From Craspedostauros australis (lineage: Eukaryota > Bacillariophyta > Bacillariophyceae > Mastogloiales > Achnanthaceae): a stretch of 64,000 nt of DNA. The stretch spans positions 1,550,001 to 1,614,000 of the forward strand of contig JAMXDE010000006.1 of the NCBI GenBank assembly GCA_026770025.1. Reading direction: 5' to 3'. The translations under genes and the position numbers were made by a program. Shown one piece after another: positions 29,493 to 44,197 of this stretch. Within the stretch, counting starts at the first letter, position 1. Each line of letters begins with the position of its first letter. Under the pieces are notes generated by a model. That model saw only the letters and a program-made list of their open reading frames with translations, made no database searches and was not told where the DNA came from.

Positions 29493-32011
29493 GGTCGTTG
29501 TTGTCGTTGAGGTCGTATTACGGTATTGGGATGACACGAGATGTGCTCAATGGCTTGATAAAATCCTTTCCACGGCAGAGTATGCTCTGTACGGTGTGCA
29601 GTGTAGAGAGTAGGTGGGTGTGTGGAATGTGAGGTGAGAATGAATATGCTTGAGTTCTCTTTGAGTTTGATGCGATCAGAGGGGAGCGCTTCAGGATGAT
29701 GTCCTTGGTTGCTTTGTTTGTGATTGCGAAGGAGAATGTGGGATGGTGGTGGGCAGATGCTCCTTTGTGATGTGATGAGATGAGATGTGATGAGATGTGA
29801 TGATGTGTGTTGGAGGGAGCGCAGCTGTGTTCTCTGTGTGACACTTTGTGTCTCTGTTGGTATGACAGCCACCTGTTGTTTCTCAATGCAATCAGTTGTG
29901 CTTTGGAGATCAATTCAAATGCTGTTTGGTTCGGTCGACTGTCTCTCTTTCTCTCTCTTCCTCTGCTTTTGTTGCCGTTGCTGGTTTGGTTGTCGCTATC
30001 GCCGCGATCGTCGTCGTTGGAGATGATGTCGCTGAAGTCTCCTCTGTTTTCCCTCGCATTCTTTGTCATTTCTCGCGTATTTCTGCGCCACAACTTCATA
30101 CGGACTTGCGCCAGAAACGCCGGTGCCAAGAAAAGTGGGGCACGTGGCTGCGTGGCGAGGTTTTGGTGTTGTCGCTTGTTGCGTTGGAGCCATAGATGTG
30201 CGAAGCGATAGCCGAGACTGGCTTGTCCTGCTCGCGCCTGCGCGTCCAATCGAGAATCACGAATCGGCACTTCCACTCGTATCTGCACCATGTGACTGGC
30301 CTTCGCTTCCCAATGCTGAATGCTCGCAAGAACCACACCAAGCCAACGCACACTTCGTCGTCACAACAGAGAGTGTCTTCAAATCGTGGAAACCGCCCGT
30401 TCAGCCATACCTATAACGGTCTATAACCGTCATCGCCTTCGACGTGCACGCGTTTCATTGCTCTCCACAATACTGCCTCACTTTTTTCATCGCAGAAAGT
30501 GCACGCTCCATCACTAACGTACTGCAAACGTACTACAAACGCACCACAAACGCGCTCTGTTGTTATTCGTGAAGATGTCGGGCACAAACAAAAAATATGG
30601 CGACAAGTTGCCAAAAGCCTCACCAATGGTGAAGATGCGCATGTCGGTGCTGTTTCGCTGAGCGCTGATGGGAACTTTCTTCGGCCACATCGCATCATGA
30701 TGAACGCAACTGACACCTTCAGTCCCCCAGTTTGTGGAAAGTGAGGAATGAATTCAGGCACAGGGGGGAACCAGCATCTGGCTCGACAAGTTCTCAGAAA
30801 GGACGCGAGATCCTTGTTCGGTGACACCATCTTCGTGTCTCCGCTCTATTCTATTAAGATTCTGAAATCCCATCTGCCGAACAGATGACATGGGAGGAGA
30901 CGGCATGAGAAGACACACAGAAGAGGATTGGAGATTCTGCGGACTGTAATGCCCGCGGTGATATAGTAGTGCAATAGGAGTACAGTGCGCACTTCAGCCC
31001 TTTTCCCATGCGATCATCCTCTCCCTCTCTTGATTCCGATCTTGGCTCTGGATCCTTGTCTTCATCTCCGTTGTCACCGTGAGTTTCCGGAGAGTGGAAC
31101 GCCACTCCCTCGCAGAAGTAGCCTTGTGGTGGAGTAACCAATCGCAAGATTGCCTCTGCGGACTTGATTTTGTGGAAAGATCTTCGTGAAACACACAGTC
31201 CGTTTCAACCCTTCGTGTGGTTCGAAGTGGAGGAATAATAGCTGATTGGAGTACCCGTACATTCTTCAGGAGCAACACCCCAGTAGATACTGTACAAATT
31301 CTGCTCCGGGTGGTTGTTGCCAAGAGAAGGCCTCGACGGTACGAGCTCCGGAAGAGGGTGCTGTTGCAGCACGATCTACTCGTGGCGTGGATCCAATCAT
31401 GTCATTCGTTCTCGTGCGTTGCGCCAAAAGATACTCTTCTTGCACACTATCAGGGTGGAGCACGCTCGACCCGGACTGTGTCCTTCCGAAGATAACTGAG
31501 AATGACACCGTATCCGCACTGGCATGCAGAGAGCGGACTCTGATGCAGAACCATGGCAGCCGCGGCCATGTGGCGGCTGTACCGTCCGATAGTAGTACAT
31601 TCGGAATGACATGCCACGGCACCGCACCGCCCAGCGAGATGGTTCTCAGCTCCTTCCTCTCGTGCATCATACCATAGTCTGGCAAATACGAGTACAATTG
31701 AAGTGTATCTGTGTGTGCTCATGTTCTGCGAGTAGTAGTGCGAGTGTTGGTGAGTGTGAGCCATTCTCAACTGCAACAAAGCAGCGACTGCATCGAAGAT
31801 TGTGCGGCCCATTCACACGGTGCTGGCCACCCACTCCGATACAATCATGTTCCTGTTGCAGACAACGATTGCATTTCTTTCGTTCTGGCGCACACCCCTC
31901 ATCCAGGTTCTGTAACCAATCGTCATTCTCACCCTTCCAAGCATCCAGCTCCTACTGCGCTTCGACATCCTTAACCACGAAGCGATCTTCCTGTGCCGTC
32001 TGTGACCTTTC
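29493..32011. other. Spacer, promoter side of the SGNH hydrolase gene; no gene seen
   Basis: The first 450 bp upstream of the hydrolase start are simple-sequence rich (GATGT and CTCTCTT runs) and look like 5' flank. An 834-nt open frame at 29518-30351 (minus) has no domain and starts at a non-ATG codon. Frames at 31246-31677 (plus) and 31266-31697 (minus) are mutually overlapping and unrecognised. Confidence 0.5.
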
Positions 32012-33595
32012 TCACTCCACAAGCAGAAACGTGTCCATCCGCTCGGTTGGTCGATCCCTCCGCCACAGTCGCGAGTGATGGATAGAAATGCTCTGATCGG
32101 TTGGATTGAATGAGCCTGTGTCTGAATGATGGATCTCGTTCTCAAGGGCGTCGCATCTGTTCCTCATCTGCCAAAGGCTGTCTACCAGCTCATTGTCCAT
32201 GTCCAATGCTGGCACTTCGACGTCCCACAATGAAGTATGCCAGGCGTCGAGCGTCTACAAGTGAGAATGTCTCCAGAGGATCTTGGATCCACCTCCCTTC
32301 CTGTCAGGTTGTCCCAACGGTTCAGCCGCATGCGATGCTTCCTCTCATCGGACCGGCTTTCCTTCGCGAGATCCTGCATGTGACCCTCCCATTTCTTGAG
32401 TTCCTGTTCGCTGTCTTGGATGCTGAGGTTTATTTTGGGATTTTGCAAATGCGTCCCGCCCAGCGCAAAGTCTGACCAAACAGAAACAGGAATCACACCT
32501 TTCAGAGCATCCCACGCCTCCCGCACATGGTCCGTCCCGTTGTTACTGGTTGTCTTGAGCTGCATGTTGAGCATATCCTTCAGGATGGATCGGATACATT
32601 CCCTGCGCTCTGGTGCGGCCGTCGTTGCAACAGTGATGGCAGAGTCGACGATTCGCGGCGACAGAAACTCGTGGGCACACAGAGTCCTTCGGAGAAATGC
32701 ATGGTCGTCCTTCGGATTCTTCCCGCCGTCCAACTGCCACACACACAGAGCAGTTGCATGGCCTTGTCTTCCAAGTATGGCCGCTTCAGTGTTTCTGGCT
32801 GCGTGAATGCCGGATCCACCTGAGCATTTCCGTCCTCATCCAACACAACGTGGCCGAATGTCTCGAAAGGCGCTGGTACTGGTACTGCCAGCCCATTTGT
32901 CATCACGAGATAGTACATGATGTTGATGTCGTTCACTCTGAACGTCTCGAACTCGATTCCGTAGTTGAGGTGTAGTGCGCGTTCCTTCGCTGTTTTTAAT
33001 GCCCATGGGCACTTCGAGTTCCTCTTGATACAGAGCAGTCGCAAGTCCTCGTGCCACTGCCAGAGTGTCATGCCATGCTGTGATCCGGATGTTGCGAAGT
33101 CTTCCTATACATATCCGTTCCTGTACCCGTGCGAATGTGGAACCAGGAATACCTGACGATGGGTGTGCCAATCGGATGCACCCTCTCATGTATCTTGGTG
33201 ATCACGGCTTGTTGATCATGGATCCACCATGCGCCATGCAGCGATCCTACTCTGAAAGAGGTCTCAACACAGCTCTCCTCTCCATGCTCTTTCGTATTTG
33301 GATGGTGCTTGTGCATATTATCATACTTGGCTTGAATGGAATGTGTTCTCAGGCCGATGATTGTGCGTTTGTTGAATACGTAGAGTAGTAGAGTCTGCAT
33401 GATGCATTCATACCAACAGAGAAATGTTGCGCGGTGCGGGGATCCATCCTTCTTCTCTTCTCTGTGTCTTCCCCATTCGTTCCCTTTGTGTTTGTGGGTC
33501 AGACAGATTGTTTCGTCCTCCTTCGTGCGTCGTCGTGTGCGATTGGTGTTCATTGCGATGTCCGTCGCCGCGAAATCAGGAACGACGCAACGCAA
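32012..33595 (-). pseudogene. Broken gene of unknown family
   Basis: A coherent protein-like reading is spread over several frames on the minus strand. It runs at 33595-33068 (HGAWWIHDQQAVITKIHERV), then 33071-32750 (ALHLNYGIEFETFRVND), then 32742-32230 (ECIRSILKDMLNMQLKTTSN) and 32230-32012 (VPALDMDNELVDSLWQMRNR). One frame change falls at a TG repeat near 32740 and another near 33070, without matching splice sites. I do not recognise the family. It could be a pseudogene, a decayed mobile-element gene, or a gene with unusual introns. The pieces keep amino-acid composition typical of a globular protein, unlike the overlapping plus-strand frames. Confidence 0.45.
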
Positions 33596-33829
33596 TCATC
33601 TGTCTCTGGAAAACAGTATCCTCTGCTCTCTCTCTCTATACCCCATGCTATTAGTTAGTATGTGTGCGTGTGCATTGGTCTTGACACTCGCAATACGATG
33701 CAATCTCCGTACCCAACACGCTGAGCATTCTCCACCATATGAGAAGAGAGTATCGCTTCTGCCTGTGGAACATTTCAGAGTAGTCTACGACCACGCTCCT
33801 CCATGGTGCTCTATCCTCATCATCAAGAC

Positions 33830-36592
33830 CTACTTGCTCTTCACCCTCTTCACGTCTATCTTGCCGGACCTGGCAATCTCATCGTGGCGCACCGCGGCCT
33901 CCCACAGACACTTGTGCCAAAGATCGAAAGACCAGATTGGGGTCTTGTTGCCCTTCGGCGCGGATGCGGATGCCTGATGCATGGCCATGACCTGGAAGGG
34001 CTGGCCGTCCAAAACCCCACCCAACGCGACGCTGCCGAGCATGTTGCCGAGCTCGACGGAGAAGTCCTGGAAGTTGAAAAGATGCTGGAGGAACTCGAAC
34101 GTGTAGATTCGGTCCGGATCGGTGCACAATGATTCGTTGCGATGGACGTACACCTTGTCGAACGCCTTCTTGCGCGCTCGTGATCGTTGCATGGATGTTG
34201 GTACCGAATGCGCTTCGCCCATGAGCGTGCGGTGGGGTTCCTTCGGTTCCTCGTGGGCGTCGTCCATCAATGTGTTCGGCTGCGTCTCCACCGTGATGGA
34301 TTGCGGGGTGGATCCCAGCGGCGTAAATGAGTATGGTTCCTTGCAGTCGTACTTGACATCAAGCTGGGGAGCGAAGAAGCCCACCACCTTCGTGCCACCC
34401 TTCAGAATCCACTTCGATGGCAGCCTGCCGCACGGGCGATCCAGCTGGTAGCCAGAGACCAGCTGCGACCATGGGATCCTCTTCTTGAACCTGCCACGCA
34501 CCACAGTGTGATACCGACGGTTCATGCCCTCGAAGTAGCCCTTGCTGTCATCGTACGGCTGCGGTGTTGTGCCGTTGCTGTGGCGGATGCGGACCACGAT
34601 TGATCCATCGAAGATCTCGGATTCAAAGTCAATGGCAATGGCCTCGCCTCTCTCCTCGTTACCGTTGTTGATCGGGACGATGCAGCAGCGCGGGCAGCTG
34701 TTGTTGAATGTACATTTGTTCATGGCGTTCGCGATTGCTGGATCTGCGGGGGCTTGCTTTGTGCCGGCATTAGCGTTCGACTTTGCGTCCCACTGTTCCA
34801 CCAGCACCTGCGGCCACGATCTGTCATCGAACGTGGTGGGACCCGGCTCCCAAAAGTACTCGGATGAGTCTGTGAAGCGCACGCCTTTGACGATTGTGCC
34901 GCTGCCGGGCGTCGGTCTCATCATCAACGGCGATTGTGGCCACTTGGATGGATCGGCAGTCGGCAGCTTGGACGATCCGCATCGGCACGGTTGCGGAGAC
35001 ATGCATTCGGCGGCAACTGTTGCCACAGTGTGCGCATCATCATTGACCGTGGACATATCTCGACTGTCGCTGCCCACAGACCTCTCCGGCGATGCTGGCG
35101 GCGACATTTTCTCGGGGGTGATTGGAGCCGTCTGTTGACGACGCATCAGTTGTTTGGCATTCATCATTTCCACCGTCTGGATCTGTCTGTCCGATCGCAG
35201 ATGCTTCGATTGCAGCATGACGCTTGGTGACACCAATTGACTTCCGTGCACGTAGAAGGGCTTGCAATCGTTCAGCGGCATGTCATATTCCGCGTCAGTC
35301 TCACTGTCGTCGACAATGCCCACCGCGTTTCTCCTCGCGTTCATGTCTGCTTGATTGGGCGCATGGACATCGTCCTCCTCCTCCTCCTCCTCCTCGTCGC
35401 TTGGATGCTGGGCCCAAAGGTCACCACCCCCGGTAGCATGCGAAGCAAAGATGCACTCGATGGATTCCTGCACGGTCGGATCTTCTGGGAGCTGCATGAG
35501 AGCATTGGAACGTGCTTCGTTGAACGCGTGGACGGAGTGCTCGTTGTCGATATCCACAGAGTCAGGCTTGGCACATATGCCAATGAAGCACGGGTGATGC
35601 AACATCGTGGACGAGCAGTTGTAAACCGGAGTTAACTGCCTCTCCAGCTGCAACGGGCGGCGCAATTGCTCTGAATCCAGGGAGTTTGTGTGCTCGATGC
35701 CATAGTGCGAATGCTCGTGCCGCATTGGTGTCACTGCTTCCGTGATGATGGTCGTCCTGTCCACAGTGGTGCTGTTTCCCATTGCCACGGTGGATTCGGT
35801 GGTGTCGGTGTTGACTGAGGCAGCCACATCCTTGTCCTCCACCGTGTTCGCATCAGCGTTGAACACAGTTTGGCCGCTGTTGCCATTGTTCGAATCTGCG
35901 TCCTGTTGCTGTTTCTGCTTCTGCTTCTGTTGATGTTGTCGTTGCTTTTTGAGGAGCGGACTACGCCTGGCGGCTCGTCTCAGCATTGCACCAAGGGATG
36001 TGATGGGAGACGCTGATTGCGGCGTGGTGCTGCCACTCTGACGTCTTCGGCGGCCGAACAGTGACCGTTTACGTCTTTGGCCATCCCGCGCTTCTGCTGT
36101 GTCGTCATTGTCGTTGCTATTAATGTTGTCATTGTTGTCAGGACGATCTCCAACCATTGTGACATCTCCGTTCGTGAGGGTACGCCGTTGATGCTGCTGT
36201 TTTGTGGGGCTGTCGCCATCCCTTGATGGATTTGTGGCGGTGGTGGCATTGCTCTCGTCAGTGAGCGTGACCATGGTGAGATCGAGCGGAGATAGCTGGG
36301 TTTCTCCTGCCTTGTGCGTTGCAGTGCCAATGTTCAGCAGACTTCTGTGTTGTTTGCTTCTGCTGTTGTGGTTGTTCTGGGCTTTACTGCTGCTGCTGGT
36401 GCTGCTGCTAGTGCTGCTACCGGCACAATCGACGACTTTGTCATGACTCCCTCCGCTGACTTCGACTTTTGTGTTCTGGATGCTCTTGCCGTTGGTGGCG
36501 TGAGCAGCCTTGCGACGTCGCCGACTGAACGTGGAGGCCATTGTTGGGCCCTTGACTCTGGTTGTGGCCATGTTCGGAGATGGTGCAACCAT
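33830..36592 (-). CDS. DUF1769-domain protein with a long disordered N-terminal region
   Basis: Single exon, 920 residues from the ATG at 36592. The open frame extends farther upstream but without an ATG in a good position, and that part reads like 5' UTR. Residues 1 to about 600 are low complexity: basic Arg/Lys runs (RRRRK), Gln/Lys repeats, Asn/Asp stretches and an acidic run of glutamates near 35390. The conserved part (about 680-850) has IFDGSIVVRIRHSNG, then YFEGMNRRYHTVVRGRFKK and IPWSQLVSGYQLDRP, which match the DUF1769 family pattern (known in fungi and algae; function unknown). A second conserved stretch near the C-terminus (FEFLQHLFNFQDFSVELGN) belongs to the same family in my judgement. 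Several SP/TP sites suggest phosphorylation. No membrane segment is seen. Confidence 0.75.
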   Translation of the reverse strand: MVAPSPNMATTRVKGPTMASTFSRRRRKAAHATNGKSIQNTKVEVSGGSHDKVVDCAGSSTSSSTSSSSKAQNNHNSRSKQHRSLLNIGTATHKAGETQLSPLDLTMVTLTDESNATTATNPSRDGDSPTKQQHQRRTLTNGDVTMVGDRPDNNDNINSNDNDDTAEARDGQRRKRSLFGRRRRQSGSTTPQSASPITSLGAMLRRAARRSPLLKKQRQHQQKQKQKQQQDADSNNGNSGQTVFNADANTVEDKDVAASVNTDTTESTVAMGNSTTVDRTTIITEAVTPMRHEHSHYGIEHTNSLDSEQLRRPLQLERQLTPVYNCSSTMLHHPCFIGICAKPDSVDIDNEHSVHAFNEARSNALMQLPEDPTVQESIECIFASHATGGGDLWAQHPSDEEEEEEEDDVHAPNQADMNARRNAVGIVDDSETDAEYDMPLNDCKPFYVHGSQLVSPSVMLQSKHLRSDRQIQTVEMMNAKQLMRRQQTAPITPEKMSPPASPERSVGSDSRDMSTVNDDAHTVATVAAECMSPQPCRCGSSKLPTADPSKWPQSPLMMRPTPGSGTIVKGVRFTDSSEYFWEPGPTTFDDRSWPQVLVEQWDAKSNANAGTKQAPADPAIANAMNKCTFNNSCPRCCIVPINNGNEERGEAIAIDFESEIFDGSIVVRIRHSNGTTPQPYDDSKGYFEGMNRRYHTVVRGRFKKRIPWSQLVSGYQLDRPCGRLPSKWILKGGTKVVGFFAPQLDVKYDCKEPYSFTPLGSTPQSITVETQPNTLMDDAHEEPKEPHRTLMGEAHSVPTSMQRSRARKKAFDKVYVHRNESLCTDPDRIYTFEFLQHLFNFQDFSVELGNMLGSVALGGVLDGQPFQVMAMHQASASAPKGNKTPIWSFDLWHKCLWEAAVRHDEIARSGKIDVKRVKSK

Positions 36593-37509
36593 GGCGAATG
36601 GCACTCTCTGCTCCTCTCTGCAACTCTGCTCCTGTGTTATTTGTGTTATTTGTGTTCTCTTGGTGTGGGAGAGCGGAGTATGAAATTGGAAGTAGAGTTG
36701 AGTTGAGTAATGGCGGAGTATTCTCGCGAACCGTATTTGTACGAGTACCAACTCCCTCCTCTCTCCTCTCTCTCTCTCCTGTTTCTGCGAACAAAGATGC
36801 CTGTTGTGGTGTGAAGCTCTCTTTGCCGTTCTGTTTACCTTCCGTTCTGCATCTTGCGCTCGTGTCAGCTTCGCTCCCATCAACGGCGTGCCAACGACCA
36901 CCGACCACTCACCCAGCGACCGCAAGGGCGCGCAGTCATCCACACATCAACGCTGTGGATTGCGCGGCAGGAGAGAAAAACTCAAGAAGCTCGCCCAGCA
37001 ACCGTTGAGTATGAATGTGAGACGGCTAAATTAATCGCAAATTCTGAACGGCATTTCACGGGAATGTCGATACACATGAAATACTGTATTGAGGTGCGCT
37101 AACGATTCGATGGGCAGTTCATGATCACGATTTGAAAGTTAGGCTACAATATTGGATCTAGATATACACATGCACGAACACGGAGTTGGCATCCTCCTTC
37201 GATGTGGCCATGATGGGCACAGTCTCGTCGGCATCACCCCCTCGCACAGTCGAGCAGAGCTGAGTGGAGTACCCTGCTCTCCTCTTCATCCTGATCAACC
37301 AAGGCAAAGCAATCTTCAATCCAACGAAGCACAACAGGAACATTCGAACGAGTGGGAAATTGTCTTTGTGAATACAACCGAGGGCGATGGCTATACTTTT
37401 GTGTTCGATTATCTACGGCCCATTGACACTCTAGCAGTCGCGCGACAGGCTATGAGCAGATCATCATCATCATTGTTGTTGTTGCAATTGTCGTCTACCA
37501 AGCACGAAT
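36593..37509. other. Spacer between the DUF1769 gene and the FNR gene
   Basis: Holds the 5' flank of the DUF1769 gene and the 3' flank of FNR. CT-rich runs occur at about 36750-36780. No gene is seen. A 14-base match (CTAAATTAATCGCA, about 37026) to the inside of the type 1 transposon is noted but too short to interpret. Confidence 0.55.
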
Positions 37510-39051
37510 TTAGTAGACCTCGACGTGCCACTGCTTCTTGGACTTGAGGCTCTTGAGCCAGTCACCGTATTCGAGTCCCTTCTTCTCGGCGACTCCCTTG
37601 AGCATGTCCTGGATTCCTGGCATCATTCCCTTCAGTCCGCAGAAGTAGATGTGGGCACCGTTCTCGAGCTTCTCGAAGATCTCATCGGCGTACTCCTCGA
37701 CCTTGTCCTGGATGTACATCTTTCCGCCAGACTTGTTGGTCTGCTCGCGGGAGAGGGCGTAGTCGATGCGGAAGTTGTCTGGGAACTCCTTCTTGGCGGC
37801 CTGGAACTCGTCATCGTAAAGGAGGGCGTCGCTGTTGGCGACTCCGAGGAACAACCAGGCCTCACCCTTGTAGGCCTTGGCGGCTGGGGTGTCCTCCGCG
37901 AACAGACGGCGGACGAATCCACGGTATGGGGCAATTCCGGTTCCGGTGGCGACCATGATGTAGTCGGTGGTTGGGTCCTCCTCTGGCATAAGCATGACCT
38001 TTCCGGCTGGGCCGGTCATCTTCACCTCGTCACCTGGCTGGGAGTCGCACAGGAAGTTGGAGCAGATGCCCTTCTTGGCTGGATCGTCGGCCTTGAGCTC
38101 TGGGCACCAGTAGGTGGCGCGACGGACGCACAGGGATCCGGTCTTTCCGGTCATGTCATCACCGTAACGGGAAGACGCGATGGAGTAGAGACGGACGGAG
38201 TGTGGCTTTCCATCCTTCTCGCGGGTGCCCGGTGGGATCACACCCCACGATTGTCCCTCCCAGTATGGGAAGTCACCCTCGTGGTCGATGATGATGTGGC
38301 AAGTCTCTCCGGTGGCCTTTGGTCCGACAATGCGCTTGGTGGAGACGACCTTTCCGGTGAATGGGGACTTGTTCTTGTGAACATTCACTGGGACGGTGGA
38401 CTGGTCATAGTATGGCTCAGCCTCGAGGAAGTCCTGGGCGGCGATGCCGGTGCTGTGATTCGAAACGAGCGAGTCAAATCATGCAATGGTGTGGAAGTGC
38501 GCACGCGTTCGCATCCGTCCATTTACCAGATGGTCGAGTCAAGTGAAGGAAGGAATTGGTCAGTGTCGGTTTGCGCGTGACGATTGAATGCAGCAGTCTC
38601 GTTGGATTTTTGTGCACGTCGGCCGATCGGCTGATGATGAATCGTTTGCATGCTGTCACAGTCAAAGTGTTGTGCTCTCGCATCACATCACATCATTGCT
38701 ACACTATTTGTTCCATGTTACGTGATGTGGCTCAGACAGGATCGTTGCATGATGGGTTGATTGATTCAAGCGTCGATCGGTAAGCCGTGCTGGCTTGTTG
38801 ATGGTGCAGCTTGCGTATCTTCGCAGAGCGACGTTTTGCGAACTCCATCAACGCAATCTTTGCCATCACCCTGCGTCTCCAGCCTCCACAGAGCAGCATC
38901 GACCTTTGATGCGCTTCGAGGAAGGTGCTGGACGTAGCCATCAACTATTGCATCCTCCGTCGATACCGACGTACCTGAAAGCTGGCTTGGCAGCTGGAGC
39001 GAAGGCGTTGGCGGTGGCCAAGCAGGCGGCGATGCAGAATGCGGTCTTCAT
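37510..39051 (-). CDS. petH: Ferredoxin-NADP(+) reductase, plastid
   Basis: Model: join of 39051-38975 and 38452-37510 (339 residues); intron 522 nt, GTACGT donor, CACAG acceptor. FNR passes electrons from reduced ferredoxin to NADP+ at the end of photosystem I electron flow, using FAD. Exon 1 is almost exactly the targeting peptide: [19 protein letters not shown], a signal peptide with the A|FAP cleavage motif needed for import into complex red plastids. Exon 2 holds the FAD-binding RLYSIASS (about 113-120), CSNFLCD, the NADP-binding GTGIAPYRG (about 196-204), YFCGLKGM, and the conserved terminal tyrosine (HVEVY) that stacks on the flavin. Length and motifs are standard. Its neighbour GluRS lies upstream on the same strand, with about 960 bp between. 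Confidence 0.96.
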
Positions 39052-40012
39052 CTTGTCGTCTAAAGAAATTATCTGTGTTGATTTCTTTTGTGGGTTTATG
39101 AGTTGATGGCGTTGTTTGCTCCGATCTTTGTTGGTTTTCCATGACCTGTTCGGCTGTTGTCTCTCTTCCGCACAATTGCTCCTGGGTGCGTACGGACAGA
39201 TACAATGCGAGCGCAGTGCGAATGCCGCGTGATGACGTGCATCCCAATCCAGAGAGACGACTTTGCGCGAAGCAACGTCCACCACTTTTCTCCACCACCA
39301 CACCTCCCTTGCAAAACAAAAACGTCACAAACGCACCCATCGTCGCTGTCACACAGCAAAACACGTACGAGTCGTCTGTCCGGGACACGATCGTTGTCTG
39401 CTTGTCCGATAGAATCGTGTCAAGAGCGGGGCCGATGGACAGCCACACTTGACATCAGTTTTCGTCTGCGCTGCGTGCGAAGAACTCACACGTCTGACGC
39501 GGTGAGTGACGCAAGCGAAAAGTCCACTCCGCCCAAACCATTGGCGAAAAAAGTCGACTTGTTGAACCGCAGTCGTGATTGTATTCTTTACATGGGACTC
39601 AACGCAAAGATACCAATGATGACGAGGATGGTGATGGAGGAAAACTCTTCCCCAATTCGCCAAAAGGAGCCGTTTCATCGAGTTGACGCACCGAGGAAGG
39701 TTGCTCCACGATTTGCTCAGCTCGACCTCGTTCCTCTCCTCCCTCCAATGTCAATGCCAGGAACAGCCATTCCATCGGCATCAGAGAGAAGTGCTCGACG
39801 TACGTACTGTGGCGTGTGTGCATTTTGTAGTCGGAGTCCCATGGTTTTGTGAGAGTGCTTGCGGTATCATTGAGTGCTCGACGAAGTGCTACTTATTTGG
39901 CTTGTTTGGTGCTGTACCATACAGGAGTACTGGACCGCACCTGTCACCTACCCACATAGAATACGACCTACGAGCACCCCACTCGTGCATTCTCTTGCGC
40001 ATCCCCACAGGT
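39052..40012 (-). promoter_or_regulatory. FNR 5' flank (presumed promoter) and GluRS 3' flank
   Basis: About 960 bp without a supported gene separate the GluRS stop from the FNR start. The FNR promoter must lie here by position. Open frames on both strands (39157-39852 plus) have no recognised features. Confidence 0.5.
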
Positions 40013-43256
<3,244 letters not shown>

Positions 43257-43616
43257 TCTGTTGAGTGTCAGACGCATTCTTGTGAGATGAGTTGGTGGAT
43301 GCCGTACGTTGGTGTACCTGGCTATTATCGACTATCGTTTGAGATGTCGACGACAATGTGAGATCCTGATGAGCTTGAGAAGAACGAGATGATCTTCTGA
43401 GGATGAAGCAGCTGCGACCAAATTCAATGTCTGAGAGGAGTGATGGGAGTCAACACGCCTTTCTGTTTTGTCTGTCTGATGGCCAGATGATCAGTTGGTC
43501 AAATGATGCACATGTACTGGTCTGAGCAGAGTGAGAAGAAGAGCCCAACCAACGCAGTGACGGAGATGATGCAAACCGAGTCGAATCGGCTTCTGGTTTG
43601 GGTGGACGCGGAGATG

Positions 43617-43635
43617 TCTCTCTCTCTCTCTCTCT
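43617..43635. repeat. CT microsatellite
   Basis: About nine CT units in the divergent promoter region. Confidence 0.9.
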
Positions 43636-43712
43636 TCCTGTTGGTGCTATCCGTTTGGTTGCCTCGGTTTGCTTTCCTCACGTTCTTTCGCAGTTCTTCA
43701 TCTCGGTGCTGG

Positions 43713-43747
43713 TTGTGTGTGTGTGTGCGTGTGCGTGTGCGTGTGTT
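43713..43747. repeat. GT/GTGTGC simple repeat
   Basis: A 35-bp run of GT units with regular GC interruptions, a sequence type prone to Z-DNA. Confidence 0.85.
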
Positions 43748-44197
43748 GGGGTTGAACCATCATTTCCCACACGTTTGTTTCTGATGTGTGGTTGCCCAAT
43801 CAGATGACCACAACAAGGACACTTCAACTTCATTTCCAGGTGGCGGTCCGTTCGTCGCCCGATATTCAGGTTTCATTCCCGAGTGTATCTTTTTGATCGT
43901 GACTCGATGCCGAAACCCGCCAAACAGAGACATCAACGCCTCACCCAACCAAAGAACAAGAGGAGCCACCATGATGATGATGTGCCGATGTCCCCATGAA
44001 TTCTCCACGATTGCGGGTGGACACATTACGACCATCATACGACATCTGAGTTCCGCGAGTATCGCAGGAGCATCTCAGGAGCATCGCATACCCATACCCA
44101 TACCCACACCCTCGCGTACCAGATGTACCATACATGCTCATCCGAGTAGTCTTGCCTACCCACCACTGTACGAGCTGAAGGAGCAAACGAAGCAGCA

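Larger units (their letters stand above)
43257..44197. promoter_or_regulatory. Shared intergenic region between divergent GluRS and DNAJC11-like genes
   Basis: The two genes point away from each other, so both promoters must lie in these 940 bp. It holds a CT run (43617-43635) and a GT/GC-GT run (43713-43747). No gene is seen. Confidence 0.55.

Noticed and set aside
29518-30351. Minus-strand frame of 277 codons upstream of the SGNH hydrolase
   Set aside because: It begins at a non-ATG codon, is His/Ser/Arg-rich from simple repeats and covers the presumed promoter and 5' UTR.
37525-38580. 351-codon frame on the plus strand opposite FNR
   Set aside because: It is a shadow of the strongly conserved FNR frame; it lacks any domain of its own.
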